Shown here: positions 24,524 through 32,359 of the stretch, piece by piece
How the letters are laid out: each line of letters begins with the position of its first letter
Numbering within the stretch: the stretch's first letter is position 1
NCBI GenBank assembly: GCA_946222285.1
Contig: CAMIIP010000002.1
Location: forward strand, 1 to 64,000
Origin: an uncultured Rothia sp.
GTDB lineage: Bacteria > Actinomycetota > Actinomycetes > Actinomycetales > Micrococcaceae
Length of the DNA stretch: 64,000 nucleotides
Direction: 5' to 3'
Translations under genes and position numbers: made by a program
Notes under the pieces: generated by a model
Database searches by the model: none
What the model was told of the DNA's origin: nothing
The model's input: the letters and a program-made list of their open reading frames with translations, nothing else

Positions 24524-25666
24524 ATGAGCCAAAACGAAAGCACCCCCACCTCAGAATGTGAGCGGTTCGGTCCTACACAGCTTGATATTTCGCAGGACGT
24601 AGCCGACCTCACCGCCGATCTTCTGGATATATATTCTGTATCCGGAGAAGAAAAACGCCTGGCCGATGCTGTAGAACAGGCGCTCAGTGAGCTGAATCGG
24701 TTTGAGATAATCCGCGACGGCGATTCAATCATTGCGCGTACCACCGGCAATAAAGAGCAACGAGTTGTGCTTGCCGGTCATCTTGACACTGTTCCGCTAC
24801 CTACCGCCGAAGGCTCGCTCGGTACCGTTCCTTCGCTCTGGCAGGAGCAGGGCGGCGAGCGTGTGCTTTATGGTCGTGGTGCAACCGATATGAAGGGCGG
24901 GGTGGCGGTGCAGCTGGCGCTCGCTGCGCACCTGGCTGATTCAAAGTACGAAATCACCTACGTTTTTTACGATCACGAAGAAGTCTCTTCCGAGCTTTCC
25001 GGGCTTGGCAGGCTAATGCGCAATCACCGGGAAAAATTGACCGATGCCGCTTTCGCCGTCCTACTTGAACCTACCGACGGCACCATCGAAGGCGGTTGCA
25101 ACGGTACTATGCGATTTTGGATTCATACCAAGGGTCTACGCGCCCATTCGGGTCGAGCATGGAAGGGCGATAATGCTATTCATCGTCTGGCAGATATTCT
25201 GCAGCGGCTCTCCGACTACGAACCGCAGACCTACGAGGTAGAAGGGCTTGCTTTCCGCGAAGGACTCAGCGCCGTGGAAGTCTCCGGAGGAGTTGCCGGA
25301 AACGTGATTCCCGATCAAGCCTCGGTACACATCAACTACCGCTTTGCTCCGAATAAGAGCCTGAATGAGGCAATCGCTCATGTGCAAGAAGTCTTCGAAG
25401 GCTATGAGCTAGATTTCGTCGATCAGTCTTCGGCAGCGCGCCCGGGACTGGATGCTGCGATGAGCCGTTCATTGATCGAATCAGTAGGGCAAAACCCCAA
25501 ACCAAAATACGGCTGGACGGACGTCGCTCGCTTCTCCGAAATTGGAATCCCCGCTGTGAATTTCGGTCCTGGAGATGCCCTCCTCGCTCATTCCGATAAT
25601 GAGCATGTGAAAGCTTCTGAGATTCAAACCTGCTTTGAACAGCTCAAGAAATGGCTGATCGCATAA
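24524..25666 (+). CDS. dapE: Succinyl-diaminopimelate desuccinylase
   Basis: M20 zinc peptidase-like enzyme, 380 residues, that removes succinate to give LL-diaminopimelate. Metal ligands are in place: LAGHLDTVP (His-Asp), GRGATDMKGGVAVQLALA (Asp), FYDHEEVSSELSGLG (Glu-Glu) and a late FGPGDALLAHSDNEHV (His). A dimerisation domain occupies about residues 185-300 (GCNGTMRFWIHTKGLRAHSGRAW onwards). With DapD and DapC this gives three consecutive DAP pathway enzymes in the window. Probably translated from a leaderless mRNA. A strong bidirectional terminator separates it from the glutamate transporter. Confidence 0.96.
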   Translation: MSQNESTPTSECERFGPTQLDISQDVADLTADLLDIYSVSGEEKRLADAVEQALSELNRFEIIRDGDSIIARTTGNKEQRVVLAGHLDTVPLPTAEGSLGTVPSLWQEQGGERVLYGRGATDMKGGVAVQLALAAHLADSKYEITYVFYDHEEVSSELSGLGRLMRNHREKLTDAAFAVLLEPTDGTIEGGCNGTMRFWIHTKGLRAHSGRAWKGDNAIHRLADILQRLSDYEPQTYEVEGLAFREGLSAVEVSGGVAGNVIPDQASVHINYRFAPNKSLNEAIAHVQEVFEGYELDFVDQSSAARPGLDAAMSRSLIESVGQNPKPKYGWTDVARFSEIGIPAVNFGPGDALLAHSDNEHVKASEIQTCFEQLKKWLIA

Positions 25667-25672
25667 AACATA

Positions 25673-25712
25673 GAAAAATTGCCCCGCACATAACGGTGCG
25701 GGGCAATTTTTC
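25673..25712. terminator. Bidirectional terminator between dapE and gluD
   Basis: Perfect 17-bp arms GAAAAATTGCCCCGCAC / GTGCGGGGCAATTTTTC. A and T runs on the two sides serve both convergent genes. Confidence 0.95.
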
Positions 25713-25748
25713 TAACTTGCGTTCGTCGAGCCGGTGCGATGTAGCAAA

Positions 25749-26651
25749 CTAAGATTTAGGAAGCTTAAACATCATCATGGTCGCGGGGTTGGGGTTATCG
25801 GTTTCGCCGGGAATACCGTCTGCCTTCTTCACGCCGCTGGACGAGCGAGAGGAGAGGAATCCGGAGAGCCAGGTTGCCAGCATCGTCAGAGCAAAGTTGA
25901 TCACGATGAACAGCACCGCCGCCAAAACCAGTGTCTGCAAGATGTTGCCTTCACCGGAACCGAAACGTCGTGCCGATGCTAGTAGCTCGGGGTAGGAGAT
26001 GATGTAACCGAGGGCGGTATCCTTGAGGATCACCACGAACTGAGATACCAACGAAGGGAGCATGGTGACCATCGCCTGGGGCATCAGAATCGAGCGGAGC
26101 ACCTGACTCGGTGTCAGGCCGATAGCAAGACCAGCTTCGCCCTGACCCTTGGGTAGCTGCTTCACACCCGAGCGCAGAAGCTCGGCAATCACTGAACCGT
26201 TGTAGAGGGTTAGACCTAGGACGACGGCGATGAAGGGGAGTTGCTGGGGCGAGAAGATAGCCAGTTTGCCGAAGAAGAGCCAGAAGAAAATCATCATAAT
26301 CAGCACGGGTACAGCGCGGAAGAACTCCACAATCACCGTGGCAAACCAGCGGACGGGCGCCACAGTGGATAAGCGCATGTAGCCAAAAGCCATACCGAAG
26401 ACCAACGAAGTCACGACTGATACGAGCGCGGCTTTGAGCGTAGAGACCAAACCGGGAATGAAATAGTATTCCCAGGCACGAACGGTAAAGAGCGCTGACC
26501 ATTTCTCGCCTTCAAGCTGTCCTTGACGGTGCATGACTACTAGCACGTAGGCAATGAAGGCAATGAAAAGCAGCAAAGCTACAATGTTGAAGATTCTAGT
26601 GAGCGAGCGACCGCGGGGGCCGGGAGCGTCAAAGAGAACTGATGAACTCAT
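25749..26651 (-). CDS. gluD: Glutamate ABC transporter permease GluD
   Basis: Membrane subunit of a polar amino acid (glutamate) importer, 300 residues. One N-terminal membrane segment (IVALLLFIAFIAYVLVV) precedes a HisM-type permease core of five segments. The EAA loop EAGLAIGLTPSQVLRSILMPQAMVTM couples to the ATPase. The C-terminus is a short soluble Ser/Pro-rich tail. ATG 26651 overlaps the stop of gluC by 4 nt (ATGA), so the two are translationally coupled. Gene order gluA-B-C-D equals the Corynebacterium glutamicum glutamate system. Confidence 0.93.
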   Translation of the reverse strand: MSSSVLFDAPGPRGRSLTRIFNIVALLLFIAFIAYVLVVMHRQGQLEGEKWSALFTVRAWEYYFIPGLVSTLKAALVSVVTSLVFGMAFGYMRLSTVAPVRWFATVIVEFFRAVPVLIMMIFFWLFFGKLAIFSPQQLPFIAVVLGLTLYNGSVIAELLRSGVKQLPKGQGEAGLAIGLTPSQVLRSILMPQAMVTMLPSLVSQFVVILKDTALGYIISYPELLASARRFGSGEGNILQTLVLAAVLFIVINFALTMLATWLSGFLSSRSSSGVKKADGIPGETDNPNPATMMMFKLPKS

Positions 26652-27331
26652 CGTTTCACCGCCAATTTATGAGATGCCCAGGTGGTCAAAATACCGATGG
26701 GAACAACAATAATCACAAAGCCCATGGCAAAGATGAGGAAGATGAGGAAGATGAGGTCAGAGTTGAACTCAATCATCGATTTCATCATGCCCGATGCTTC
26801 AGCTACGGAAGCTACGGTTGCCACGGTGGTGTTCTTCGCCAGAGCAATGAGCGTGTTACCCAAGGGGGTAATGGAACCGCGAAGAGCCTGGGGGAAAATG
26901 ATGTGGCGGGCAGCAGGGAAGAATCCCAATCCGATAGCGCGAGCTGCTTCAGCTTGTCCGACGGGAACAGTGTTGATGCCCGAACGGATTGCCTCGCAGA
27001 CGAAAGCGGCATGGTAAATCGCCAATACAATCACCGCGTAAATGAAAAAGTTTGCTTTGAAGTCAGAAACCAGCTGTAGCTGGAACTGAGTCCACACGCC
27101 CAAGATAGCCATAGTCATCAAAATGGTTAGCGGGGTATTGCGGAAAATGTGCACGTAAGCGGTGCCAATAAACTGCAAAGAAGGTACAGGCGAGATTCGC
27201 ATGAGAGCGAGAACCGAACCTAGTACAAAAGAACCAATCGCTGCCCAAAAGGTGAGCTGAACATTGACCCAAAACGCGCCGAACACGTTGTAGGTCTCAA
27301 AGAGCGTGGAGAGCTGTTCGCCGAATGACAC
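26648..27331 (-). CDS. gluC: Glutamate ABC transporter permease GluC
   Basis: Second permease subunit, 227 residues, five to six membrane segments, EAA motif EAARAIGLGFFPAARHIIFPQALRG. Hydrophobic segments FWAAIGSFVLGSVLALMRI and FLIFLIFAMGFVIIVVPIGIL are clear. GTG 27331 follows GGAGG with 5-nt spacing and gives MSFGEQLSTLF. The longer TTG start at 27343 would overlap the ribosome-binding site itself, so I rejected it. It overlaps gluD by 4 nt and lies 33 nt after gluB. Confidence 0.93.
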   Translation of the reverse strand: MSFGEQLSTLFETYNVFGAFWVNVQLTFWAAIGSFVLGSVLALMRISPVPSLQFIGTAYVHIFRNTPLTILMTMAILGVWTQFQLQLVSDFKANFFIYAVIVLAIYHAAFVCEAIRSGINTVPVGQAEAARAIGLGFFPAARHIIFPQALRGSITPLGNTLIALAKNTTVATVASVAEASGMMKSMIEFNSDLIFLIFLIFAMGFVIIVVPIGILTTWASHKLAVKR

Positions 27332-27364
27332 GGGAGCCTCCAATTCTAAATATGAGAATAGTTG

Positions 27365-28219
27365 TTATTTGTCTTCAGTGGGTTGAGCGCAGGTATCGCC
27401 CAGCTGGGGCGGATTGAGCTCTTTGTTGTATTCGAAGCCGGATTCGCCCACGTTCTTTTCGAGGGCTTTTTCCCACTCGCCGGATTCAACCATCTTGTTG
27501 ATGGCTGCGTTAATCTCTGAACACTTATCGGTACCCTTGGGCAAACCAACACCGTATTTTTCAGTAGTGAAGGTATTACCAACAAGCTTGAGGTGACCCT
27601 TGTTAGCCTTGGTTGCGCCCAGGCCAGCAAGAATAATATCGTCAGTAGTTACTGCATCCACCATGCCGGCGTTCAGCGCGACAACGCAGTCAGAGTAGGA
27701 ATTTTGCTGCACCAACTGCACGTTGGAAGCAAACTTATCCTGAATCTTCTTTGCTGAGGTGGAGCCGGTAACCGAACAGAGATTCTTACCGTTAAGCGAA
27801 TCAGGGCCGGTGATATCGGTGTTGTCCTTTTGCACCAAAAGATCTTGGCCAGCCACAAAGTAGGGACCAGCAAAATCAACGGTTTTGAGGCGGGTATTTG
27901 AGATGGAGTAGGTCGCAAAAATCATGTCCACTTGGCCGTTAGAGAGCATATTCTCACGGTTGGCTGAAGGCGCTTCTACCCATTCAATGTCGTCTTGTGA
28001 GTAGCCGAGTTCGTTGGCTACAAAGCGGGCTACATCGGTGTCAAAACCAACATAATTTTTGCCATCCTGATAGCCCATACCGGGCTGATCGTATTTGATG
28101 CCGATGCGGATTTTGTCGCCGTCGTCGCTAGAAGTACAACCAGAAAAAGCGAGAGTGGCGGTAGCCGCTAGAGCTAGCGCCGCGATGCCTTTTCTTTTGA
28201 GATTCTTTATCAATGTCAT
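27365..28219 (-). CDS. gluB: Glutamate-binding lipoprotein GluB
   Basis: Extracellular solute-binding protein family 3, 284 residues, anchored to the membrane by a lipid. The signal peptide is basic (KNLKRKG), then hydrophobic, with lipobox LAFSGC and modified Cys28. The binding domain carries VGFDTDVARFVANELG, NGQVDMIFATYSISNTRLKTVDFAGPY and GKNLCSVTGSTS typical of amino acid binders. Two disulfide-capable Cys pairs (CSVTG; DCVV; KCSE; DTCAQ) are present. It sits 14 nt after gluA in the operon. Confidence 0.95.
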   Translation of the reverse strand: MTLIKNLKRKGIAALALAATATLAFSGCTSSDDGDKIRIGIKYDQPGMGYQDGKNYVGFDTDVARFVANELGYSQDDIEWVEAPSANRENMLSNGQVDMIFATYSISNTRLKTVDFAGPYFVAGQDLLVQKDNTDITGPDSLNGKNLCSVTGSTSAKKIQDKFASNVQLVQQNSYSDCVVALNAGMVDAVTTDDIILAGLGATKANKGHLKLVGNTFTTEKYGVGLPKGTDKCSEINAAINKMVESGEWEKALEKNVGESGFEYNKELNPPQLGDTCAQPTEDK

Positions 28220-28233
28220 GGTGCAGACCCCGA

Positions 28234-28974
28234 TTAGTGATTGAGAATCTTGCCGAGGAAATCCTTGGCGCGATCAGACTTGGGGTTGGAGAAGAACTCA
28301 TCAGGGGCTGCTTGCTCGACGATTTCGCCGTCTGCGAGGAAGACGATACGGTCGGCAGCCTTGCGAGCGAAGCCCATCTCGTGGGTTACCACAATCATGG
28401 TCATACCTTCTTTAGCGAGAGTGACCATCGTTTCCAGCACTTCGTTGACCATCTCAGGGTCAAGCGCTGAAGTGGGTTCGTCAAAGAGCATCACCTTGGG
28501 GCGCATTGCTAGAGCGCGAGCAATAGCTACACGCTGCTGCTGACCACCGGAAAGCTGGGCAGGCATTTTCTGAGACTGGGAATCCACACCTACTTTGCGG
28601 AGCAATTCCATAGCTTCCTGGTCTGCATCTGCTTTGGAAAGCCCACGTACCTTGCGTGGACCGAGCGTAACGTTATCCAGAATGGACTTGTGCGCGAAGA
28701 GATTGAAGGACTGGAAAACCATGCCTACATCTGCTCGGAGCTTGGCTAAGTCCTTGCCTTCTTCGGGCAGAGTTTTGCCGTCAATAGAAATTGATCCTGA
28801 ATCGATAGTTTCAAGACGGTTGATGGTGCGGCAAAGAGTGGATTTTCCAGATCCAGAGGGACCGAGCAAAATAATAACTTCGCCCTTGCCTACCTCTAGG
28901 TTGATATCTTTGAGCACATGCAAAGATCCGTAGTGTTTATTTACGGATTTAAGCTGAACCAACGTATCGTTCAC
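28234..28974 (-). CDS. gluA: Glutamate ABC transporter ATPase GluA
   Basis: Cytosolic ATPase subunit, 246 residues. Walker A GPSGSGKST, Q-loop MVFQSFNLFAHKS, signature LSGGQQQRVAIARAL, Walker B VMLFDEPTSALDPE and the switch His in VTHEMGFA are all intact. GTG 28974 is preceded by AGGAGG at 8 nt and starts VNDTLVQLKSVN, fitting the family. The frame extends 22 codons upstream into the leader and is not used. First gene of gluABCD; a TTGACA promoter lies upstream. Confidence 0.95.
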   Translation of the reverse strand: MNDTLVQLKSVNKHYGSLHVLKDINLEVGKGEVIILLGPSGSGKSTLCRTINRLETIDSGSISIDGKTLPEEGKDLAKLRADVGMVFQSFNLFAHKSILDNVTLGPRKVRGLSKADADQEAMELLRKVGVDSQSQKMPAQLSGGQQQRVAIARALAMRPKVMLFDEPTSALDPEMVNEVLETMVTLAKEGMTMIVVTHEMGFARKAADRIVFLADGEIVEQAAPDEFFSNPKSDRAKDFLGKILNH

Positions 28975-29039
28975 GAGGGTTCCTCCTATAGGTGTGTGAG
29001 CCTTCACCAGGGCAGGACAAAGCCGCCACCGATGAGTCA

Positions 29040-29066
29040 TGTAATGAGTACAGATTACACATTACA
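29040..29066. promoter_or_regulatory. Inverted repeat overlapping the glu promoter -10 (possible operator)
   Basis: TGTAATG (29040-29046) and CATTACA (29060-29066) are perfect 7-bp inverted arms 13 nt apart. One arm covers the -10 hexamer. The regulator is not identifiable from sequence. Confidence 0.45.
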
Positions 29067-29090
29067 GTGAACCAGGTTACTGTTTGTCAA
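29061..29090 (-). promoter_or_regulatory. Sigma-70-type promoter of gluABCD
   Basis: On the minus strand, consensus -35 TTGACA (29085-29090) is followed by an 18-nt spacer and -10 TGTAAT (29061-29066), about 90 nt before the gluA start. Confidence 0.7.
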
Positions 29091-29161
29091 GGCTTTCTTG
29101 ATTTTTATACCCTAGGGTGGAGTGAGATGAAACGATTTTCCAGCACAGAAGGGTGCCCCGA

Positions 29162-29482
29162 ATGAACTATTTACTGGTTTTTATCACATTTTTAGTATTG
29201 TCGATGACCATGATCGGTGTTGCTCTGCTGGGATCTGACCGCATTTTTCCGGCTCGAAAATTTTTCATCTATATTCCGAATGATGGAATTTTATGCGAGG
29301 AGGGGCAGGATCAACCGCTCATTCTCTCAGAACATCCTGATCAAGAAGAACTCAAACGGGTCAAATTTGCAACGTCACTTCTGGGCTACAAAAAAGACGA
29401 AGTAGAACAGACCCTCTCTGTACTGAGCCAGGAAAACCAGCGATTGCGCGAACTCCTTGATAATCAAAAACAGCATGTCTAA
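29162..29482 (+). CDS. Small membrane-anchored DivIVA-domain-like protein
   Basis: 106 residues: an N-terminal membrane segment (LLVFITFLVLSMTMIGVALLG), a soluble middle, then RVKFATSLLGYKKDEVEQTLSVLSQENQRLRELL. This matches the short DivIVA-like motif F-x-x-x-x-x-GY-x-x-x-EV, followed by a coiled coil. Such small proteins are common in actinobacteria, but their role (cell pole or septum) is inferred only. ATG 29162 has GAAGGG 9 nt upstream and is preferred over GTG 29153. Its last codons overlap the start of the next gene by 8 nt. Confidence 0.75.
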   Translation: MNYLLVFITFLVLSMTMIGVALLGSDRIFPARKFFIYIPNDGILCEEGQDQPLILSEHPDQEELKRVKFATSLLGYKKDEVEQTLSVLSQENQRLRELLDNQKQHV

Positions 29483-30821
29483 ACGGTCACTCATCCAGCA
29501 CCGCGATAGCTATAGCCTGTGTGTTCTGGGCATATGGAATAAACTCTATTCTTGGGTGAGAAACCTCAATATTTATGTTCAGGTCATTCTCATTTTTGCC
29601 GTCAGTAGGATTCTGGGATGGGCGCTGTTTACCATCGTTGGTAAACAAGAGACCTATAGTCCGTGGAGCCAGCGCCCCATGAGCTACTTTAATTTTGTGA
29701 ATATTTGGGACGCCGACTGGTACCGTCGTATTGCAGAATCCGGCTATCCTACGCAACTTCCCGTCAATGAAGCCGGGGAAGTTACCGAAAACCAATGGGC
29801 TTTTTATCCGCTGTATCCGATAGTCAACGGAGCTATCAGCAGGGTAACCGGACTTGAATACCAGATAGTTGCGGCACTCGTTTCTCTGATCAGCGGCTTT
29901 ATCGTGGCGTGCTTGATGTTCTGGCTTTTTCGACTTTCTGTTTCAGCGTGCCTTTACTTGCGAGCCGGGATAGAACAAAGAAAACCAGAATCCGCGCCTC
30001 AAAACCTTCACGAGCGCGCTGAATCAACAGCCCTCTGGGGCGTTAGTCTGTTCGCCTTCGCACCTATTGCCCCGGTCTTACAGGTTGCTTACGCCGAATC
30101 CTTCAATCTCATATTCCTGCTTGCTACACTCATCGCGCTCCTTCAGAAAAAGTACTGGTGGGCGGCTGAGCTCGCCCTACCTGCTGCACTATCTCGCCCG
30201 ATCGGCGTCCCCCTCGGAGCTACTGCCGGTTTGCTGTGGCTTATTGCCGTAATCGACGACGCAGGAAGGAGCTCCACTCTTCGCGAACCGAATCGTTGGG
30301 TAGCCAGTTTCTTGCATCATTTGCCTCAGCTAGGCTCGGCGCTATTAATCTGCTCCATGGCTCTTCTTTGGCCCTTTTATGCCTGGATGCGCACAGGTCA
30401 GATGGACGCATACACGGCTACCGAAACCGCTTGGCGTGGTAGCGATTTATTCTTGGTGATGCCATGGTTTGAACAGAGTATCAAGTATTTTGGCTTGTTT
30501 GGTCCCTTTATTTTTATTGGATTAACAGTGGCATTTATTGGTTTTCTCACTTCGAAACCTGCCCGGCAAACACTTCATCCGGTTTTATGGATGTGGTGTA
30601 CTTGTTATGTTGCTTATCTGGTGCTTTTTCTCAATCCTCAGAGTTCGCTCTTTAGAATGTTGCTTCCTCTTTTCCCTCTGGTACTGGTTATCGTTGAGCT
30701 TTCTACTTCGCGGGCATATCGTTTTCTTTTAATGTTGACAGGTGCTATTTTGCAGTTTGGCTGGGTTGGTTGGCTATGGCATTGGAAGCAACTACCCGGT
30801 GGCGGAGACTATCCGCCCTGA
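29475..30821 (+). CDS. PIG-V-like integral membrane glycosyltransferase
   Basis: 448 residues with about nine to eleven hydrophobic segments. The sequence NIWDADWYRRIAESGYP with a later NQWAFYPLYPIVNGAISRVTG is typical of the actinobacterial mannosyltransferase family related to PIG-V (Asp in the WDADWY loop is the expected catalytic site facing outside). It probably moves a mannose from a polyprenyl-phosphate donor to a cell-envelope acceptor; the acceptor is unknown. ATG 29475 overlaps the upstream gene's stop by 8 nt, suggesting coupling. Confidence 0.8.
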   Translation: MSKRSLIQHRDSYSLCVLGIWNKLYSWVRNLNIYVQVILIFAVSRILGWALFTIVGKQETYSPWSQRPMSYFNFVNIWDADWYRRIAESGYPTQLPVNEAGEVTENQWAFYPLYPIVNGAISRVTGLEYQIVAALVSLISGFIVACLMFWLFRLSVSACLYLRAGIEQRKPESAPQNLHERAESTALWGVSLFAFAPIAPVLQVAYAESFNLIFLLATLIALLQKKYWWAAELALPAALSRPIGVPLGATAGLLWLIAVIDDAGRSSTLREPNRWVASFLHHLPQLGSALLICSMALLWPFYAWMRTGQMDAYTATETAWRGSDLFLVMPWFEQSIKYFGLFGPFIFIGLTVAFIGFLTSKPARQTLHPVLWMWCTCYVAYLVLFLNPQSSLFRMLLPLFPLVLVIVELSTSRAYRFLLMLTGAILQFGWVGWLWHWKQLPGGGDYPP

Positions 30822-30949
30822 GCCTAAACAACAAAATAGTGGGTAAATATCCAAAATTTAAAGAATGCTCCGGGTTATCATGGTGTCTATCACAGGGTGT
30901 ATGCCCGAATGGGACACACCTTTGTGGAACCAACACGAGGAGAGTTAGC

Positions 30950-31114
30950 ATGGCTGCACAAAAGCCCCGCACGGGCGATGGCCCTCTTGAGATTGTTCGA
31001 GAAGGGCGTGGCATCAATATGAAGATGCCCATTGAAGGCGGGGGTCGCCTAGTTTTGGAGGTTTCCCCCGAAGAAATCGAAGCGCTTAAAAAGTGTCTGG
31101 AAGACTTTAGCTAA
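30950..31114 (+). CDS. DUF3117 family small protein
   Basis: 54-residue protein strongly conserved across actinobacteria: AAQKPRTGDGPLEIVREGRG then MPIEGGGRLVLEVSPEEIEAL. Function unknown; the mycobacterial orthologue is Rv1211. ATG 30950 has ACGAGGAGAG 7 nt upstream; the open frame extends 60 codons further into the previous gene, which I rejected. Followed by a short terminator. Confidence 0.92.
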   Translation: MAAQKPRTGDGPLEIVREGRGINMKMPIEGGGRLVLEVSPEEIEALKKCLEDFS

Positions 31115-31120
31115 AACAAA

Positions 31121-31155
31121 TGCTCCACCCATAGTGGTGGATCATTTATTTTTAA
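31121..31155 (+). terminator. Terminator of the DUF3117 gene
   Basis: Stem TCCACC / GGTGGA (31124-31129, 31136-31141) extended by TG/CA across one mismatch. It is followed by TTTATTTTTA. It may also serve the convergent methyltransferase gene. Confidence 0.65.
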
Positions 31156-31164
31156 GAACCAACG

Positions 31165-31821
31165 CTAGCGTTTATAGACCAAATACAGCCCCAGGTTTGA
31201 ATGAACCAGCGACACAAAAACATCATCTGTACAAGCCTGAATATCTTGAAGTAGCCGCCGGTGAGCTACCGTGATTGAATCGCGCGAAGTAGGCTGAGCT
31301 ACCAGACCGTTATTGAGGGCATTGTGTACTATCAAGAGCCCGCCAGACTTAATGAGCGAGAGACACTTGAGTACCGAATACTCTACAACGGAAGCTGAAA
31401 TATCTACCAGAGCTAAATCGTATGAACCTAGGGAAAGGCGGGGGAGTACCTCTGCCACATCGCCACAAATCGTCCGAACTCGGTGTCTGCGACCGTGAGG
31501 GGATCTCTGGATCAGATCCCGCCCCCGCTGAAGTCGAGAATTATCAATATCAATGGTGGTTAAAGCCGACCCTGCGTCCATTCCCTGAAGCAAGGCAAGG
31601 GTGGTAACACCTGTTCCTGTACCCACTTCCAGAACATTCTGCGCATGAGTAGAAGCCGCTAATATTCGCAAAAGATCAACGGTATGCGGACTCACCGTAT
31701 CAACGCCTAACTCCTCAGCCGCCTGCCGTGCATCCAGAATATCGGAACTTTCTTGAGGGAAACCCTCGATAAAAGACCATATATTTTTGCGATTGGGCTG
31801 GTCAGAACCCATTAAATTCAT
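31165..31821 (-). CDS. SAM-dependent O-methyltransferase (family 3, catechol/caffeoyl-CoA type)
   Basis: 218 residues with a complete Rossmann SAM-binding core: NVLEVGTGTGVTTLALLQGM (motif I), LTTIDIDNSRLQRGRDLIQ, ICGDVAEVLPRL and YDLALVDISA. The substrate is unknown. The usual metal Asp at the end of beta-4 appears as VDIS. ATG 31821 has AGGAGG at 8-nt spacing. In M. tuberculosis the orthologue (Rv1220c) is followed by sigE-rseA-htrA before tatB; here tatB comes immediately, divergently. Confidence 0.88.
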   Translation of the reverse strand: MNLMGSDQPNRKNIWSFIEGFPQESSDILDARQAAEELGVDTVSPHTVDLLRILAASTHAQNVLEVGTGTGVTTLALLQGMDAGSALTTIDIDNSRLQRGRDLIQRSPHGRRHRVRTICGDVAEVLPRLSLGSYDLALVDISASVVEYSVLKCLSLIKSGGLLIVHNALNNGLVAQPTSRDSITVAHRRLLQDIQACTDDVFVSLVHSNLGLYLVYKR

Positions 31822-31906
31822 CGTGCCGCACCTCCTTCAAAAAATCTCTGCTCCGAACATCATATAGAACTACGCCTTATTTTCAGTGTTCTTCAGGTTT
31901 AGCTGG

Positions 31907-31912
31907 TAATCT
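31907..31912 (+). promoter_or_regulatory. -10 element, possibly leaderless (tatB)
   Basis: TAATCT ends 8 nt before the GTG at 31921; no clear Shine-Dalgarno sequence is present. Confidence 0.4.
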
Positions 31913-31920
31913 TCTTTATT

Positions 31921-32292
31921 GTGTTCGGTATTAACGGTATGGAATTTCTTATCCTGATCATCATCGCTTTTGTGGTGATCGGTCCTGAACGCATGCCCGA
32001 ATATGCACAGAAGCTCAAAGAGGGCGTGAAATGGCTTCGCGGTGTAGCTTTTAGCGCTCGCGATGACCTTAAAGAAACTATGGGCGATAATCCGCTGGGA
32101 GAATTCGACTGGAAACAGTATGATCCTCGCCAGTACGATCCCCGCACTATTGTTCGTGAGGCACTAGCTGAGGACGACGCCGAGCGCGCAGCCCAGCTTG
32201 AAGAACAGCAGGCGCTTAACAAGCCGGTTGAGCAGAACCTTCGCCGTCTGCCGCGTGGAGCATACGCTCCCTTTGATACGGATGCCACCTAG
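31921..32292 (+). CDS. tatB: Sec-independent protein translocase subunit TatB
   Basis: 123 residues: FGINGMEFLILIIIAFVVIGPERMPEYAQKL is the typical TatB start, with one membrane helix and the conserved GPER/Pro hinge. An amphipathic helix follows, then a charged, Arg/Glu/Gln-rich tail. With TatA and TatC (not in this window) it exports folded proteins. Start GTG 31921. It is convergent with mrp, with a shared terminator. Confidence 0.93.
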   Translation: MFGINGMEFLILIIIAFVVIGPERMPEYAQKLKEGVKWLRGVAFSARDDLKETMGDNPLGEFDWKQYDPRQYDPRTIVREALAEDDAERAAQLEEQQALNKPVEQNLRRLPRGAYAPFDTDAT

Positions 32293-32311
32293 AGCTCTCT
32301 ATCCCTATAAG

Positions 32312-32352
32312 TTGTGTCCCTACAGAGTCCTTTCTGTAGGGACACAATTTTT
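32312..32352. terminator. Bidirectional terminator between tatB and mrp
   Basis: 15-bp perfect stem TTGTGTCCCTACAGA / TCTGTAGGGACACAA (32312-32326, 32333-32347) with TTTTTA after it. Confidence 0.95.
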
Positions 32353-32359
32353 AGGGGGC

